Origin: Dendrolimus kikuchii
Lineage: Eukaryota; Arthropoda; Insecta; Lepidoptera; Lasiocampidae
Direction of reading: 5' to 3'
Assembly: GCA_019925095.2 (NCBI GenBank)
Contig: CM034401.1
Location: forward strand, 14,668,338-14,732,337
Length of the DNA stretch: 64,000 nt
Below are positions 44,376 through 56,219 of the stretch, piece after piece. The position numbers and the translations under genes are program-made. Position 1 is the stretch's first letter; every line of letters starts with the position of its first letter. The notes beneath the pieces are model-generated. The model had not been told where the DNA came from, ran no database searches, and saw only the letters and a list, made by a program, of their open reading frames with translations.

Positions 44376-44924
44376 TGTGTACTTTTAATTACTTAAGCGG
44401 TAGTTATACTACGCCGATTAAGGGACTCATTCTTTATATTTGGGTAATGTAATAAGACAAAAAGAGACGGGTTCTTTAGTTAGACCCATCGTCTCTACCG
44501 AGTAACAGTATAATGTTATAATAGCTTTACATTATTAGGTATTGACTCTAAATATACTATCTAGCAATGTAAATGATATTTATTATTGGGCGGAAATTTG
44601 AAGAGTAATATTTAAATAGTTGAATAAGCTTAGTTTCAAAGTATAGTGCGGCCGCTCTTAGAATGCGTTCCAACTTCGTGAACATATGAGTGGATAAGAT
44701 TACAATGATTGTAATGACGAGTAATACGATAAAAAAATTGTTTCTATATTTATTAGTGAAGATTTAGTTACAATTCATATTACCACGACAATTTACGTTA
44801 AACTAAATTAATTTAACAATATAGCTATGCTATGTGCTTTGTTCGCGGAGGCTTGATCTTTATATTCGTATCTTCTGAAAATGTGTAAGACATCAAATTT
44901 AAATAAATAAACACGAATGGTGGT

Positions 44925-44990
44925 AACACGGCCAGCGTTTTGGGAACGTTCCCAAGTGACAGTGATTTGGGGCCTATTATTATAGGGGCT
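44925..44990 (+). pseudogene. Scrap of the endonuclease-like retroelement C-terminus
   Basis: It reads GNTASVLGTFPSDSD, matching the end of the copy at 11735-12170 ([10 protein letters not shown]). Only ~65 bases. Confidence 0.45.
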
Positions 44991-45654
44991 TATTATTTAT
45001 ATTTTTTTCTAATTAAGCTGTAGGATATATTATTTGTAGATATATCTTTTTTTCTAATGTAAATAAAAGAATAACTTCGAGTTAATTATTAAGATTAAAA
45101 AGGGAATTAAAATTATTTGTGAAACAATATACACCAAAAAAATATTACAAATAAAATATGGATTCCAAATCACCATTCATTGGAAACGTTCCTAAACTAG
45201 ATATGTCCTCACATTGGATGCCAGCATTTATTACACGCCAGCCATTTGGTCACGTGAGACCTATAATCCATATTAATAGGTACATTTTCTAGCATTTGAA
45301 ATACTAATTAGTTAAGTCTTTACTGAAAAAGAATAGGACTGCAATAATGAATGGCATTCTTTAAACCGATCGTTTAGCATTGCTGCGTTCGCGCACCGTC
45401 CCCGACATTTTGCAAAGGCCTTGAACAGCCCCAACGCAGGTGCAGCCAACCATGCACCTGCTGGCAATATGCATTGACCTATAAAAGTAATAATTAAATA
45501 ATTTATTCTTCAATAATTATCCCTTAGATATGGGTCAAATTAGGGAAGTATTAGGGTTCGTGATGGCCAGTAACTTCTTATTAGAATTCTGCTGTTTGAA
45601 TTCTAGAAAACACTTAAATAGAAATCACTTAAAATTATTTCAATACACATTTAT

Positions 45655-45830
45655 CGTAGACTCTAGGGCCACGGGGTCCCGAAGACTATCAGTTTTATTG
45701 AGATATATCCTCTCGTTTGATAGAAGTCTCACGTGACCAAAAGGCAGCCCTGTACTTAGGGCAACGGTTCGACGCCAGCCCGGAAATGCGGCTAGCGTTT
45801 TGGACACATTACCAACCGAATGCGTTTTGG
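45655..45830 (+). pseudogene. Fragment of the endonuclease-like retroelement C-terminus
   Basis: It reads TLGPRGPEDYQFY, then a stop, then SSRLIEVSRDQKAALYLGQR and, in another frame, NAASVLDT-like codons. It matches the middle and end of 11250-11658 in plus orientation, with a frameshift near 45770. Confidence 0.55.
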
Positions 45831-45869
45831 AACTTACACATTATTTACAATTTGTACATTTTTTTATTT

Positions 45870-46175
45870 TATTGCATGAGTTCATCAGACAGGCAGACGG
45901 CCCACTTGATTGAAAGCGGTTACCATCGCCTATGGACATTTGCAACACCGAAGTTGCTACAAATGCGCTGCTGCTCTCTTAAAGGGGACTGGAACCTGGT
46001 CACTAATGCCGGAACACAACTCAAGGTTGTTATGGCGACATACTTTAGACTAGGGGTGGTAGCCATCCAGTCGGGCAAATGCCCTACCACCTGGCTGTGG
46101 GTTGTTTTGTCGCCTCTTACGACAGGCCGCCCGGCTGCAGGAAATTGTATTCTTTCTTCGTTCCTGCACGGATAA
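45870..46175 (+). repeat. Rep-A interspersed repeat, full copy
   Basis: It is very close to 35440-35743 and 51085-51385. It ends 'tcgttcctgcacggat' and is preceded by a T-rich run. Confidence 0.75.
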
Positions 46176-46179
46176 AAAA

Positions 46180-46925
46180 TACATAATTTAACATTTACTT
46201 ATCCAATATTGAGTATTAAAATAAAATAACTTGGAGGGTTTTCACATAACTACAGGTATTATATTCATATAGATATTTAAAATATGAGTCCACGAGAGTG
46301 GTTTATGCAGAAAAACCTGAGGTGTGAAAGTCGAGTTCGTGACAGGGATAGCCCAAAAACATGTAGAAGTCCAAGAAAAAAGGCTTCATCATCATGTGAA
46401 TGTTAAGGCAATCCAACTACTCGACACCACGAACCTACTGCGAAGACTCAAAAAACTAAACCGTTTGAGTTAGTGTAGTGAAAACAAAAATAGTTCATAA
46501 GTGATGCTTAGGACACGCAAATATATGATTGCACTTTAACAGACAGCGACTAAGTAAAGTGCCAATAGATAGATACATTCTTAGATATAATTTATCTTGT
46601 AGAATATTTGCTTAAAATTAAATTACTTTTTTACTAAAGAAATTGATTACGAATTACTGTTACACATAAAAAAAATCTAATGACATTAAGCGAACGCAAC
46701 GGAATGAAATGTCAAATAATAATGGAGTTACCATTTCTAATGTTCTTACTGGTATGCCGTAGCGTATTGTGATATCTGATAAGTACATTAATTATTTAAA
46801 TTGGTCCTTATTTGACACTTTTTAATTTCTACATTTACAAAATTTTGTAGTTTGAAAAGAGTATTCATAATGTAATCTTTATTTGTTGCCCAGTTGAACC
46901 CATTTGTATCTTATATTGTTTCACA
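46180..46925. other. No gene recognised
   Basis: AT-rich. A segment at about 46380-46480 could be read as a decayed peptide rich in His and Leu, but I cannot assign it. Confidence 0.3.
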
Positions 46926-46929
46926 CTTC

Positions 46930-47320
46930 TTAACCCACATACCAAGTACTTTTTTGTGTGCATCCTACTGTTCGCATGACTGATCTAAAGGAAATGAGGG
47001 TTTTATGTAAAGTTTTACAACTGCTGCCTTTTTTACGCGTCTGTTTTGCGTTTATTGCTTTTGTAACTATTGAAACTAGAGGTCCAGCTGCCTTCGTTTG
47101 CGTATACTTCGCCATCATATCCTTCAAATGATCAATTTGCGGCCTCTCTGGTAAATAGGTACTTCCTTGGAATACGTTATAGTCTCGTCTCAGGAATTTT
47201 ATTCAAGCAGTTAGATTCTTCGCTTAACCGCTCAAGGGCGCTATCAGGTCGGAAGAAATTGGTAAAAAATCCTACTTCAACGTCGTCGTTGTCATATCCT
47301 GCTGTATCTCTCGCATTTTA
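46930..47320 (-). pseudogene. Possible decayed coding sequence of unknown type, minus strand
   Basis: On the minus strand a 65-codon frame at 46930-47127 continues upstream. Two further open pieces in shifted frames follow (one reading DNDDVEVGFFTNFFRPDS). Together they look like a frameshifted protein of ~110 residues. I recognise no domain, so a transposon ORF remnant and chance are both possible. Confidence 0.2.
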
Positions 47321-47375
47321 GAAATAAAATTAAAAAGCTGTAGAATTATTTACTCCCTTTCGCTATTTTACCGGA

Positions 47376-47570
47376 ATGCTACAATATGGGACTCTTCAAA
47401 AAGTACGTGAAGAGATATTTAAAATCTCAAGGAAATAGGCAACGTTTCGGTTCGCTACTGTTTTGTTGTATGTCTAATGCCTATTGCCACTATTACCAAA
47501 TGGACCATTTGTTAGCTTGCCTAAAAGCAACCTTAAACAATACAAACAGACTGATCAAAATCGGTTAAGA
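47376..47570 (+). mobile_element. LINE C-terminus and 3' end remnant
   Basis: 'tatgggactcttcaaaaag' begins the typical DMGLFKK-like end of a Jockey/CR1 protein. It is followed by 'aggcaacg', 'attgccactattaccaaatgg' and 'tttgttagcttgcctaa', the usual order of a common lepidopteran LINE tail. Confidence 0.6.
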
Positions 47571-47624
47571 GATAAAAAAGTTATAAACGTCAATTACTAC
47601 AACGTTTTCTATTTAATTTTGAGG

Positions 47625-48005
47625 AATTTCTGCTATATCTTCGGAACTCAAAATCTAATACCAATGATTTATATGGAACTATTCTCAAGCCATACTCAAT
47701 CGAACGCAAAAATAATGACTAAAATTTGTAAATAATTTTTCAGAAACAAAAAGTTATGATCGCTAAACCGCTAAAATTTCAAATTTCTGCCTGATTTCAT
47801 GTATTTTTCTGCTATATCTTCGGAATCCAAAGTCTGATTACAAAAAATATTTACATAAAAAATATACGGAACCATTTAGAAGCTTTACTGAATCCAACGC
47901 CAAAAGAATCGTCAAAATCGGTTCAGATCCAAAAGAAGTTAGTGCTAAACATATATAAAAAAAATGTTACGCGATGAATTGAGAACCTCCTACTTTTTTG
48001 AAGTT
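47625..48005 (+). repeat. Two diverged tandem units (~180 bases) of an interspersed repeat
   Basis: The unit starting 'ctgctatatcttcgga' occurs at 47629 and again at about 47809, each followed by an 'aatctaat/agtctgat' block and an 'aacgcaaaa/aacgccaaaa' block. The end 'ttttttgaagttggttaaat' relates to the 'aagtcggttaaa' motif at 62990 and 63645. Confidence 0.55.
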
Positions 48006-48479
48006 GGTTAAATAAAAACTGTAACATATACAAAAGGGCGAAAGAAAAATGGTTCCGTTATAGCCTTTGGATACGAAACCTTAAAAAGTAGCAAATAATA
48101 TGCAAATATACTTCAAACTGGCGATTTATTTTTGCTTTAAAAATGATAGTTATACTATTTACATCTGTTTTGTACAAAATGAAGGTAAATAAAATGTCAT
48201 AACAACAGATTATATATGATTTACAATCGAGTCCGATAAAACTTAGTCACAGCTTTTGATCAAAGATAAACCCCACTTTAACCTTGTTTTGGTGCGATGT
48301 CCTTGCGATTTGCCCATTTAACTAACACTAAAAAACATCTGCGTGAATTGCGTATAATTTTGATACACAAATGAGGTTATTTTTTAGTTTATAGTTTTTT
48401 CCTTTTATTTACGTTACACACAAGATATAAAACGATTACAAATCAAATTGTCTTTCAAATCTTTGTATATAAAATTCTT

Positions 48480-48685
48480 CTGTTTTTGTGTATGTCTGAA
48501 TTCCTCTTAAGCCGCTGGACCAATTTCGATGAAGGTTTTTTGTACGTGTTTGAGTGAATCTCGGGATGGCTTAGATTCGCAAATGGACCAGGTAGGTGGC
48601 GCTGCAATCAGGTTCTAGATTTATATATTGGCAGGGCAGCACAGTGGTAATCCGGCCCGGGACTTATAAATAAAAAATATCTATT
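48480..48685 (+). repeat. Interspersed repeat, second copy of the 1203-1535 type
   Basis: It shares the 'tgaattcctctta', 'accaatttcgatga', 'ctcgggatgg' and 'ggttctagattt' blocks with that copy. Confidence 0.5.
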
Positions 48686-49279
48686 ACATTTTTTAAGTAT
48701 AGTTTTACATCGTGCTGAGTGTTATTTCATTAACCTGGTGTTAAATCCCAGTTGCGTTCGGAACGTCCAGTTCAAAGCCTGGGGTTAACTTTCCGGCTTC
48801 CTCTTGTCCAGTTCACGCGGTCTTCGGCATCTCTAATTATGACACCCTTGGCAAACATTTTATCCTGCACAACATAAGTCAGTCTTAAATTTCGAGAAGT
48901 CTAAATAAATAAGTAGAGAACAAGATGTTATAGATATAAGAACTATAGTAAAAATGTAAATAAGCCAAATAAGAAAAAAATATTAGATACCTTTGTAATT
49001 TTATGAAAAATAAATAAGAAGAACAAAAACAACACAAAGAATAAATATAAAAAGAAAAAATATAATAAAAAATAATAATCAATAAAAAGGTTTAACAAGG
49101 CCTCACAAATTCTGTTCGTCCTATGGACGGGGTAGTGGTATTTACTTGACACTGCGCCTTATACCAGAACCTACTAGAAGCGGCATGAGTAGACCTTTGT
49201 TTTCAACTTAACTTGTCTGTTTCTGTAAATCGCTGTCATACTAGTGCAGGCGGTTAGCTGCTATTCCACGGACATGAGG

Positions 49280-49679
49280 GCAGCCACGTATGTATTATTT
49301 TTTTTTAATCGGGGGAAATGCTATTTACGCACAATACTGGGTCCTTTGCAAGGGATTACACCATAGTTGATCATGGAAGCTTTACCCTTTAATAAGGGGT
49401 AATCGAAACAGTAATCAACCAGCTTGTGTGGAGACTTAGAGAAGTTGCACGGGCAACAACCACTACCCACTAAAACCACCCTCCTCCCATGTGCCCCGCG
49501 CTTTTTATGTAGGAAAGGCTGAGACTTAGAACGTAGTTACGCCCAGTCCGATCCAGCGCAAAAAGTGCCTGAATGTGCCCCGGGAATCAGAACACATCCA
49601 CTTCGTCAGCGGGGGTGATGAATCCTTTGCTCCCTTGATAGCTAAAGACCCCCCGAAGCGGTAGCAGCCACGTATGTAT
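49280..49679 (-). mobile_element. 5'-truncated LINE insertion with 16-bp target-site duplication, minus strand
   Basis: The direct repeat 'gcagccacgtatgtat' lies at 49280-49295 and 49664-49679. The left end of the insert is T-rich, which is the poly(A) tail of a minus-strand element. The minus-strand reading starts YRFGGSLAIKGAK and contains WMCSDSRGTFRHFLRWIG, followed by stops and a long 3' UTR. This resembles the C-terminal end of R1-type LINEs, although the clade is not certain. Confidence 0.8.
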
Positions 49680-49790
49680 GCGCGAATTCTAGTCGACGTC
49701 AGCCAACCGTTGTCCACTGCTGCACGTAGGCCTCTCCAAGTCCACGCCACAAATCCTTGCCCCCTGGCATCAAAAACATTTGTTTCACTG
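49680..49790 (-). mobile_element. RTE-like LINE 3' tail, minus strand
   Basis: The reverse complement ('gaggcctacgtgcagcagtg', 'gacaacggttggctgac') matches the very end of the ORF at 31000-31030. The R1-like LINE inserted just downstream of this tail. Confidence 0.6.
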
Positions 49791-49920
49791 AAACTTAAAA
49801 ACTGTCATTACCAAAGTGCCACACAACCAGAATCCCATACGCAGAGAAAGACACAAAACTAATGTCAAAACAATACTAGCTCTTCAATTTGTAAGCAATA
49901 ATAATAGATTCTTACGCGAA

Positions 49921-50014
49921 AGGTGAAAGTGACCTATTTAGGCATGAGATGGTTTGGTGCACACGCGTAGCGAGGGTGATGATAATTTAAGTACCTAAAT
50001 AGGCCTTTCACCCG
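49921..50014. mobile_element. Small MITE-like element
   Basis: The ends 'aggtgaaagtgacctattta' and 'acctaaataggcctttcacc' are inverted copies with a few differences, about 95 bases apart. No coding capacity. Confidence 0.55.
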
Positions 50015-50019
50015 AGGTT

Positions 50020-51080
50020 AACACTCTGCTTTTCACTTCGAATATGAGGCAAGAAAATGAAAACTGATTAATTAAACAACCACTTCTATAATGAAATCAG
50101 GGGTAAAATACATATCTAAATCTGATGAAACGTTATCGCGTACCTCATATATAAAACGTGTGGCATTCTACCCACCATTATTTTTTTGTCACTGATGAGA
50201 CTAAATATTTAGCTCAAAATTATGTACATTAAATATTAATTAAGGAAAGTAATTTATAAGTATAAAATGATGTTGCAAAATTGTTGATATTTTTTTTACA
50301 ATTTAATTGTGTCTGTAAAAAAGTTGGGACACGAGTCGCATGTATTATCTATGGTTTGCATAGTTTTCAAAATTTCTTGACAGCAGGGAGAATCGTTTCC
50401 CAGGGATGAAAAATGTTGTTTTCAACCCTGTCATTAGGCAACTCCAAGCATTCTTTCAGAATATGAGAAATGAAAATATTATGAATAAACCTCAGATAAT
50501 TTCAAAACTAAAACCATAGATTCACAGATATAGGTGCAATAAAAGTCTTATTTCTAGGCCTTTATAATTAACAAATTAAAATCCACCTGTGTGTTCTAAT
50601 TAGAAACTCCGATAAGTTGCTTGTATTTATAAGATTAATTAGCTGAATATTAAAATAATTATTTAAATTAGAACTTCTTATCAGATACATGCATATTCAT
50701 TATCTTAACTAATTAATTTTATTTCTCATAGAAAGGGGGAACTAATTAGGTGTTGGTTGTCATTTATTATTTAGTGAGCAGAGTCTAATTAAGATGTTAT
50801 GGATTTAAAAAAAGTTAATAAAATGGGTAAGGGTTTGGAAGTCCGCGCGCAACGAAGCGTCCCGTCGAAGTGATGAATATCGAATGTTTTGTTATTTGGC
50901 TAAGGAACGTAGGCAAAAAGTAATTAATTGAAAATACCCCATAATTAAAAATACGATGTACTAGTCGCGAAAACTCAAGAAAATACTACGATAATACCCC
51001 ATATCTCAAAAATTACTTAACGAATATCAATGAAACAATTTTTGTGGAAAATATTTTTTAAGTTCTATCACCTTTTTTTT
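50020..51080. other. AT-rich stretch, nothing recognised
   Basis: No open frame or repeat match seen. Confidence 0.35.
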
Positions 51081-51084
51081 ACTG

Positions 51085-51385
51085 CAGGAGATCAGCAGAC
51101 AGCCAGGCGGCCCACTTGATGGAAAGCGATTACCATCGCCTATGGACATTTATAACACCAAAGTTGCTACATATGCGCTGCTGCTCTCCTAAGGGAGACT
51201 GGAACCCGGTCACTAATGCCGGAACACAACTCAAGGTTGTTATGGCGACATACTTTAGACCAGGGGTGGTAGCCATCCAGTCGGGCAAATGCCCTACCAC
51301 CTGGCTGTGGGTTGTTAAGTCGCCTCTTACGACAGGCCGCCCGGCCGCAGGAAATTGTATTCTTTCTCCGTTCCTGCACGGATGA
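51085..51385 (+). repeat. Rep-A interspersed repeat, best-preserved copy
   Basis: The reference copy for the family in this window: 'actgcaggagatcagcagac' at the start, 'gtcgcctcttacgacaggcc' near the end, 'ttcctgcacggatg' at the end. An 89-codon plus-strand frame and a 75-codon minus-strand frame are open. The matching frame is also open in other copies. Confidence 0.78.
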
Positions 51386-51727
51386 AATCACCAATCAATT
51401 TTTTCATGACTGAAAGTTCGTATTTTGTCATCTATAGACTTCATTAAAAAGGCACTAGAAACATCGTTTTTTTTAAATGATTGACGGTACCCAACCAACA
51501 CTACTATTTACAGTGAAAAACAATTTTTTAATACTTAGTGTACAAACTGCATGGCGAGCATCCCTAGTCTTTATCTTTCGCGATTTCACATTCTTGACAA
51601 ATTTTATTCATATGTGTAGATCTAGTAACTTTCAAGAAAAATGACTGTGAAATAAACAGACAGATATGACGATTTCGTAAGGGTTCAGTATTTGTTAAAA
51701 TGGCTACAGAACTATAAACAAACAAAC

Positions 51728-51915
51728 AATAAAACTACGTTTTAACGGTTTTAAGCGCAGTAATTTATTTTATTTTTATTATTTCGGCCACTTTTCAATA
51801 GCCGTGGTCACGGAAGACAAAGATGACAAGTTTCAATGAGTATTGTTAAAGTTTTATTTAGCCTACCACCAATTTGTTCATTTTAATTAAACATTGAGTA
51901 AAGAAAATCGTCATG
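51728..51915 (-). mobile_element. Penelope-like element 3' terminus
   Basis: It starts with 'aataaaactacgttttaacg' and continues 'ggccacttttcaatagccg' and 'gtattgttaaagttttattt', co-linear with 59700-59880. No coding sequence. Confidence 0.7.
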
Positions 51916-51919
51916 ATTT

Positions 51920-53630
51920 TTCAAAACCTGACTAAAGTATGTGATAGACGTGTGAGCAAGTACACGTACTTATGGCTGAACAATCGCCCTTAAAGCAGAC
52001 GGGTGAAAAAGATAGTCGAGCGATTAGTATGTACTTGCTTAACGATTTTTGGTTCAAACCTCAGTTGAATGTACGACTTTAATTTTTCATTGTTTCGCAT
52101 TTTTTCTGTAGCTACTACACTTTCCTGTCAAATATCTACAGTTATCTATAGACACAAAAACAGACGGATGGATACGGCGAATACGAGCTGCATTTTTGCT
52201 TTAATGCCTACGGCTTTCTAAAACTACCACAAGTTTTGAAACAACTATTTTTAGATTGGGAAGATAAATCATTCCCCCTCGCGTTTACCGAATTGACTTC
52301 TGAAATCTTTTGTTTCCTTCACATTTTTCCGTCATTCATAATTTAATTTTTAACATAAGTTGTCATAGAACTTTAGAACCATAATTATTTATTCATTTTT
52401 ATTTCATTTCAATTCAAAAGCTATTCAAAGGTCACACAGATGGCGAGGTTCACAAACAAAAGTCTTTAATAATATTGCTAAAACTCGTTTGGTTGAGACG
52501 CAGTTCCTTTGCAAAATTATAGATGCGAATCTCAAAATCGAACCTGTCTTATAGATACCAAAATACATTCGAAATAAAGAACATTTCGAGTGACATTCAG
52601 TTTTAGAATGGCAAAATTATGTTGGTTGTTCGAGTACACGTGTTCCGGTGTGCTCCCCAAGAAATGCACCTATCACCTGGGACAATTCGGACAAAAATTG
52701 GGTTATGTCGAATGTAGCCAGGATTAAAAATAGACTTCAATTTTTTTTAGAATATTAAATAGGTTTTGATGACTTTTTTGGTTGTAAATCTTGAAGCGGA
52801 AAGTTTTACATTTTTAAAACGAAATTCTAGTAAATAATACGTATCTTTTCTTAACTTTCATTTGCATAAAAGCTAAAAGTTAATGTAATATTTGATGTTT
52901 GTTAAGATTTTAGTTTTTGATTTATTTTCTGTACCACTCATTTTTTGCATCTACGAAATATTGAACATTATTGAGATACTTTTTTCAATTATTTAAAATA
53001 AAATGCATGCAACAGATGGCTGCGCCGTAGTTTGTTTTTCATATAAAATCAGTACTACACACCTTCTACAGCGAATCTAAACTGGTCACGAAACCTACCA
53101 CCTACTTATGTAATGGCTCTTTGTGAGCACAAATTACTTTTTTGTATTCGAAGTTTAAAACTGCTACGATCTACTTTATTTTCTATACAAAATGTGTTTT
53201 AATGCACAATATAGTAAAATATTTTAAAATAGCATTATTAAAAATATTTTTCTGACAAAGAGGATGTTCGTTCTTATAGATAAATTGTAGAGAACAAGAA
53301 TTAAAATAACCTTTTAAATTCCTGGCAACCCTGCTTACTCCACTTCACTAGCGTCTTTATGCTGGGTACACACTAGCTCTTGCCTTGGACCGGTTCTTGG
53401 ACTTTGTTTAGTCCTTTTGTATAACTCCCTTATTACCACACGTGCGCGCTTTGAGTCGCAATGAATGACCGGTGCTGGTTTATCGGTGATGTAATTTTTG
53501 AGGGTGCGTGTGAAACGCCCTTTGTTTTTGATGTGCCGGAATTTTTTGATTAAGGAACGAGGATCCGTTTCTCACGCTTATAAACGCTTCAACATATGAT
53601 CATCGTGGCGTATCAGGCCTATGTTATTAT
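51920..53630. other. No gene recognised
   Basis: Largely AT-rich. A more balanced segment at about 53330-53560 shows no open frame of note. Confidence 0.35.
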
Positions 53631-53634
53631 CTTG

Positions 53635-53720
53635 TCTTCAGCCGATCAATGTCCACTGCGGGACGTAGGCCTCCCCAAATCTGCTCTACATATCCCGGTC
53701 TCTCGCATTGTTTATCCAGC
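53635..53720 (-). mobile_element. RTE-like LINE 3' tail, minus strand
   Basis: 'cagccgatcaatgtccactg' with 'gacgtaggcctccccaaat' is the reverse complement of the end of the RTE-like ORF at 30990-31030. Confidence 0.55.
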
Positions 53721-53724
53721 TCCT

Positions 53725-54570
53725 GCCTGCAATCTCATGCGAGTCGTCGATTTATTGAGTAGTTGGCTGATGTTCTACGCTACGTTAACCGAGACGTGGT
53801 CCTGCAACAGTCGTAACCGACCCACTAATATTATAACTTACTAATTTAGTGACCTATATCGGCAATCTTAGTTTTCTTACGAATGTTATTTTTCTCCTTC
53901 TGAGCGCCTTTATACTCGTACAGCCGGCTTCCGCGGGAGCTTTCGCTACGCAGCATCAAGGTGCTGGAATTTTAATTTTTGAAATACGTGTTTATAACAC
54001 TAATATATTTATTCCCGATTAGTTTATTACACTGTAAAAAATTTTTTAATGTAGTCATAGATATAAACATACACATAAAAAAACTTTTCTCAAAGCTTCG
54101 AAATTAAATTGAATTTTTTCGAATATCTAACCAACAACTTATAAAATCAGTACACATGAAAGTTTGATGATGAATATCTTTTGAACGCTTAATTTAATCG
54201 CCAAAACATAGGATTTTATAGAGCAGTTAATTTCCTACAAAAAAATGTATTGCGCATTTTATAATAGTCATTTATTGTCGAGTTATAAAATTAATAAACA
54301 AAAATTAAATTTGTCTTAAATCTTCAATATCATTCAAGTGGTGAGGTTTACAGAAAAAATAAAAGATAGCTTTTTTGTAGAGCATTAAATTTCTTACAAA
54401 ATTCTTCGTGAACATTTTTCTGTACAATAAATTAATGATGAGGTATGAATTTTTTCTATTGGACTGAGAAAAAAATAAAAAACTGCGATGCGGAGGAGCT
54501 TTTTTGACCCACCCTAATAGTATAATAATATATAATAATAATATAGTTTAGGATTCTAGTTTTATGCTTT
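53725..54570. other. No gene recognised
   Basis: AT-rich. A decayed block at about 53880-53980 has higher GC and no assignment. Confidence 0.3.
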
Positions 54571-54574
54571 GCAA

Positions 54575-54770
54575 TGATGCAATGTCTGCCGTGACTATAC
54601 CCTGAGGGCACAACGGAAGATCAGCGCTGGTTTTAACAGACCGTCATTGTGCTGTGGCCGATGCCCCTTTTGGGACAAAATTATATTACTTTACTTTTAA
54701 AATATGTTAGCAATTATACTGTATCTGCTGTAATTTGTCCTGAATAAAATTATTTTATTTCTTTCTTCAT
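54575..54770 (+). mobile_element. LINE 3'-end remnant
   Basis: 'taccctgagggcacaacgga', 'agatcagcgctgg', 'gccgatgccccttttgggac' and 'tcctgaataaaattatttta' form an ordered set that I recognise as the end of a repetitive transcript common in Lepidoptera. No ORF remains. Confidence 0.45.
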
Positions 54771-55239
54771 TTCTGATTCTATCAAAGAGAAACATCCAAC
54801 ATAGCTCGCTCCATAACTCGCTGATTAATGTTAAACCTATGAACCAGTACAGCATCAGTGTATACGTCTATGCATCGTATATCATTAGGGGTAGGACGCA
54901 CTGCTCAAAGACTCTCTTCTTAATTTTGAATGGTTGACGAGAAGACTAACAAGACTCATGAAATACTGCCTATTCCAACTAGATCCTCCCATCGGATTCC
55001 TCTTCGAAGTTGTGCCTGTCTACCTGGTTTTTTAGTTTAAGATAGACATATTCCGGATCTTTGTTATATTTTATATAAGTTCCGTGATCGGATATTTAAG
55101 AATATGGATGAAACTAACCGTATACATTTACTATAGATAGACCGGTATAAATAATAAGGGACAGCCTATGGGGTACAAGGTTTTGCTTCACGTATTAATA
55201 TAATGATAGTTTTATAGTTTTGGAACATTATTTTCAATA

Positions 55240-55440
55240 GCAGTGCGTACTGCGATTAATGGCCGTATGCTACATCTTACTATTCATTCACTAGCTCTAC
55301 CAACGGTTGTATTTTGACATTACTTGTATGAAGCTTATGTTCAATTTGTACCGATAGTAAGGCAAATGAACGGTCGATCAGATATAAGAACTGGCCATTT
55401 ATCTTTAGTGGACTCATCACTGCTTCAGAAAATTAGAACA
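55240..55440 (+). repeat. Rep-H interspersed repeat
   Basis: Second copy of the family at 15770-15960. Confidence 0.5.
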
Positions 55441-55489
55441 TATAATTTTGAACAAGTACTAATCTATTTAACTTTATGATAATTATCAG

Positions 55490-55640
55490 GCCTTGAATAT
55501 TCCAATACGGGGCTAAGGCCTTGCCATTTTAAGGGCACCGACGGCGACATCACTCGCCACTTTTTCCAAAGCCGATTGGCAAGTTGCACATATCGATAAA
55601 CTCTATGAGCAGGTTTGTTTAAAATATTTTGGCTTCAGTA
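55490..55640 (+). repeat. Rep-B-like fragment, strongly diverged
   Basis: It keeps the order 'ggggctaaggcc', 'gccgattggcaagttgcacat', 'atcgataaactctatgagcagg', comparable with the middle of Rep-B. Confidence 0.4.
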
Positions 55641-55669
55641 GGTTGGTACGTGTTACATCGTCGTCCTCA

Positions 55670-55850
55670 TTATAGTATTTAAGAGCTTATCTCTTGTCTA
55701 TGGAGCCTCCTCCAATCCTCTCTATACTCGGGCAACTGATTCACTTTTTTATAAGACACGACATCAATCCTTTCCTTTATTTGGTCGATAAACGCCTTCC
55801 TATGTCTTCCTTTCCCTCTTCTATCTTCCATTATTAGAACATGTTACATA
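55670..55850 (-). pseudogene. LINE reverse-transcriptase C-terminal tail, minus strand
   Basis: The minus strand encodes MEDRRGKGRHRKAFIDQIKE, then VVSYKKVNQLPEYREDWRRLHRQEIS and a stop. The G-K/R-G-R-x-R-K-x-F-I-D-Q-I pattern equals the RGRPRHTFHDQID pattern of the tails at 32.3 and 42.6 kb. It is a different subfamily. Confidence 0.72.
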
Positions 55851-56219
55851 CCTAATTATAACACAATGCACCATAGGACAAAATTGTAAATTGTTTAAGC
55901 GGCTCATGCTTACCAGGCGCGATTCGATAGCATGGCTTTAAAATGAGAAGAAAGTGCTTCTTTAGCCACTTTGATGTAGGTATCCTTTAAATTTGCTTAC
56001 AAATTAACCGACAAGGACCAAATCAATGACTGATCTCGAACTGGTCAGTAATTCGATACATTACGTTTTTAGCTTAGAACTCTACGTAGATGACGGTGGC
56101 AGTGTGCCTCAAGTTTCATCCTCTTGGTACGGATAATTATCATCTTTTCCTTATTAAACGTTTTTTTGGTTGAATACAAACAGTTTTGCAGGTTACAATC
56201 TCCTTTACAGTGGGTTGTA

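Noticed and set aside
45436..45466. Small palindrome 'gcaggtgca...tgcacctgc' as a regulatory site.
   Set aside because: Nine-base arms are within chance range for a window this size, and nothing adjacent supports a function.
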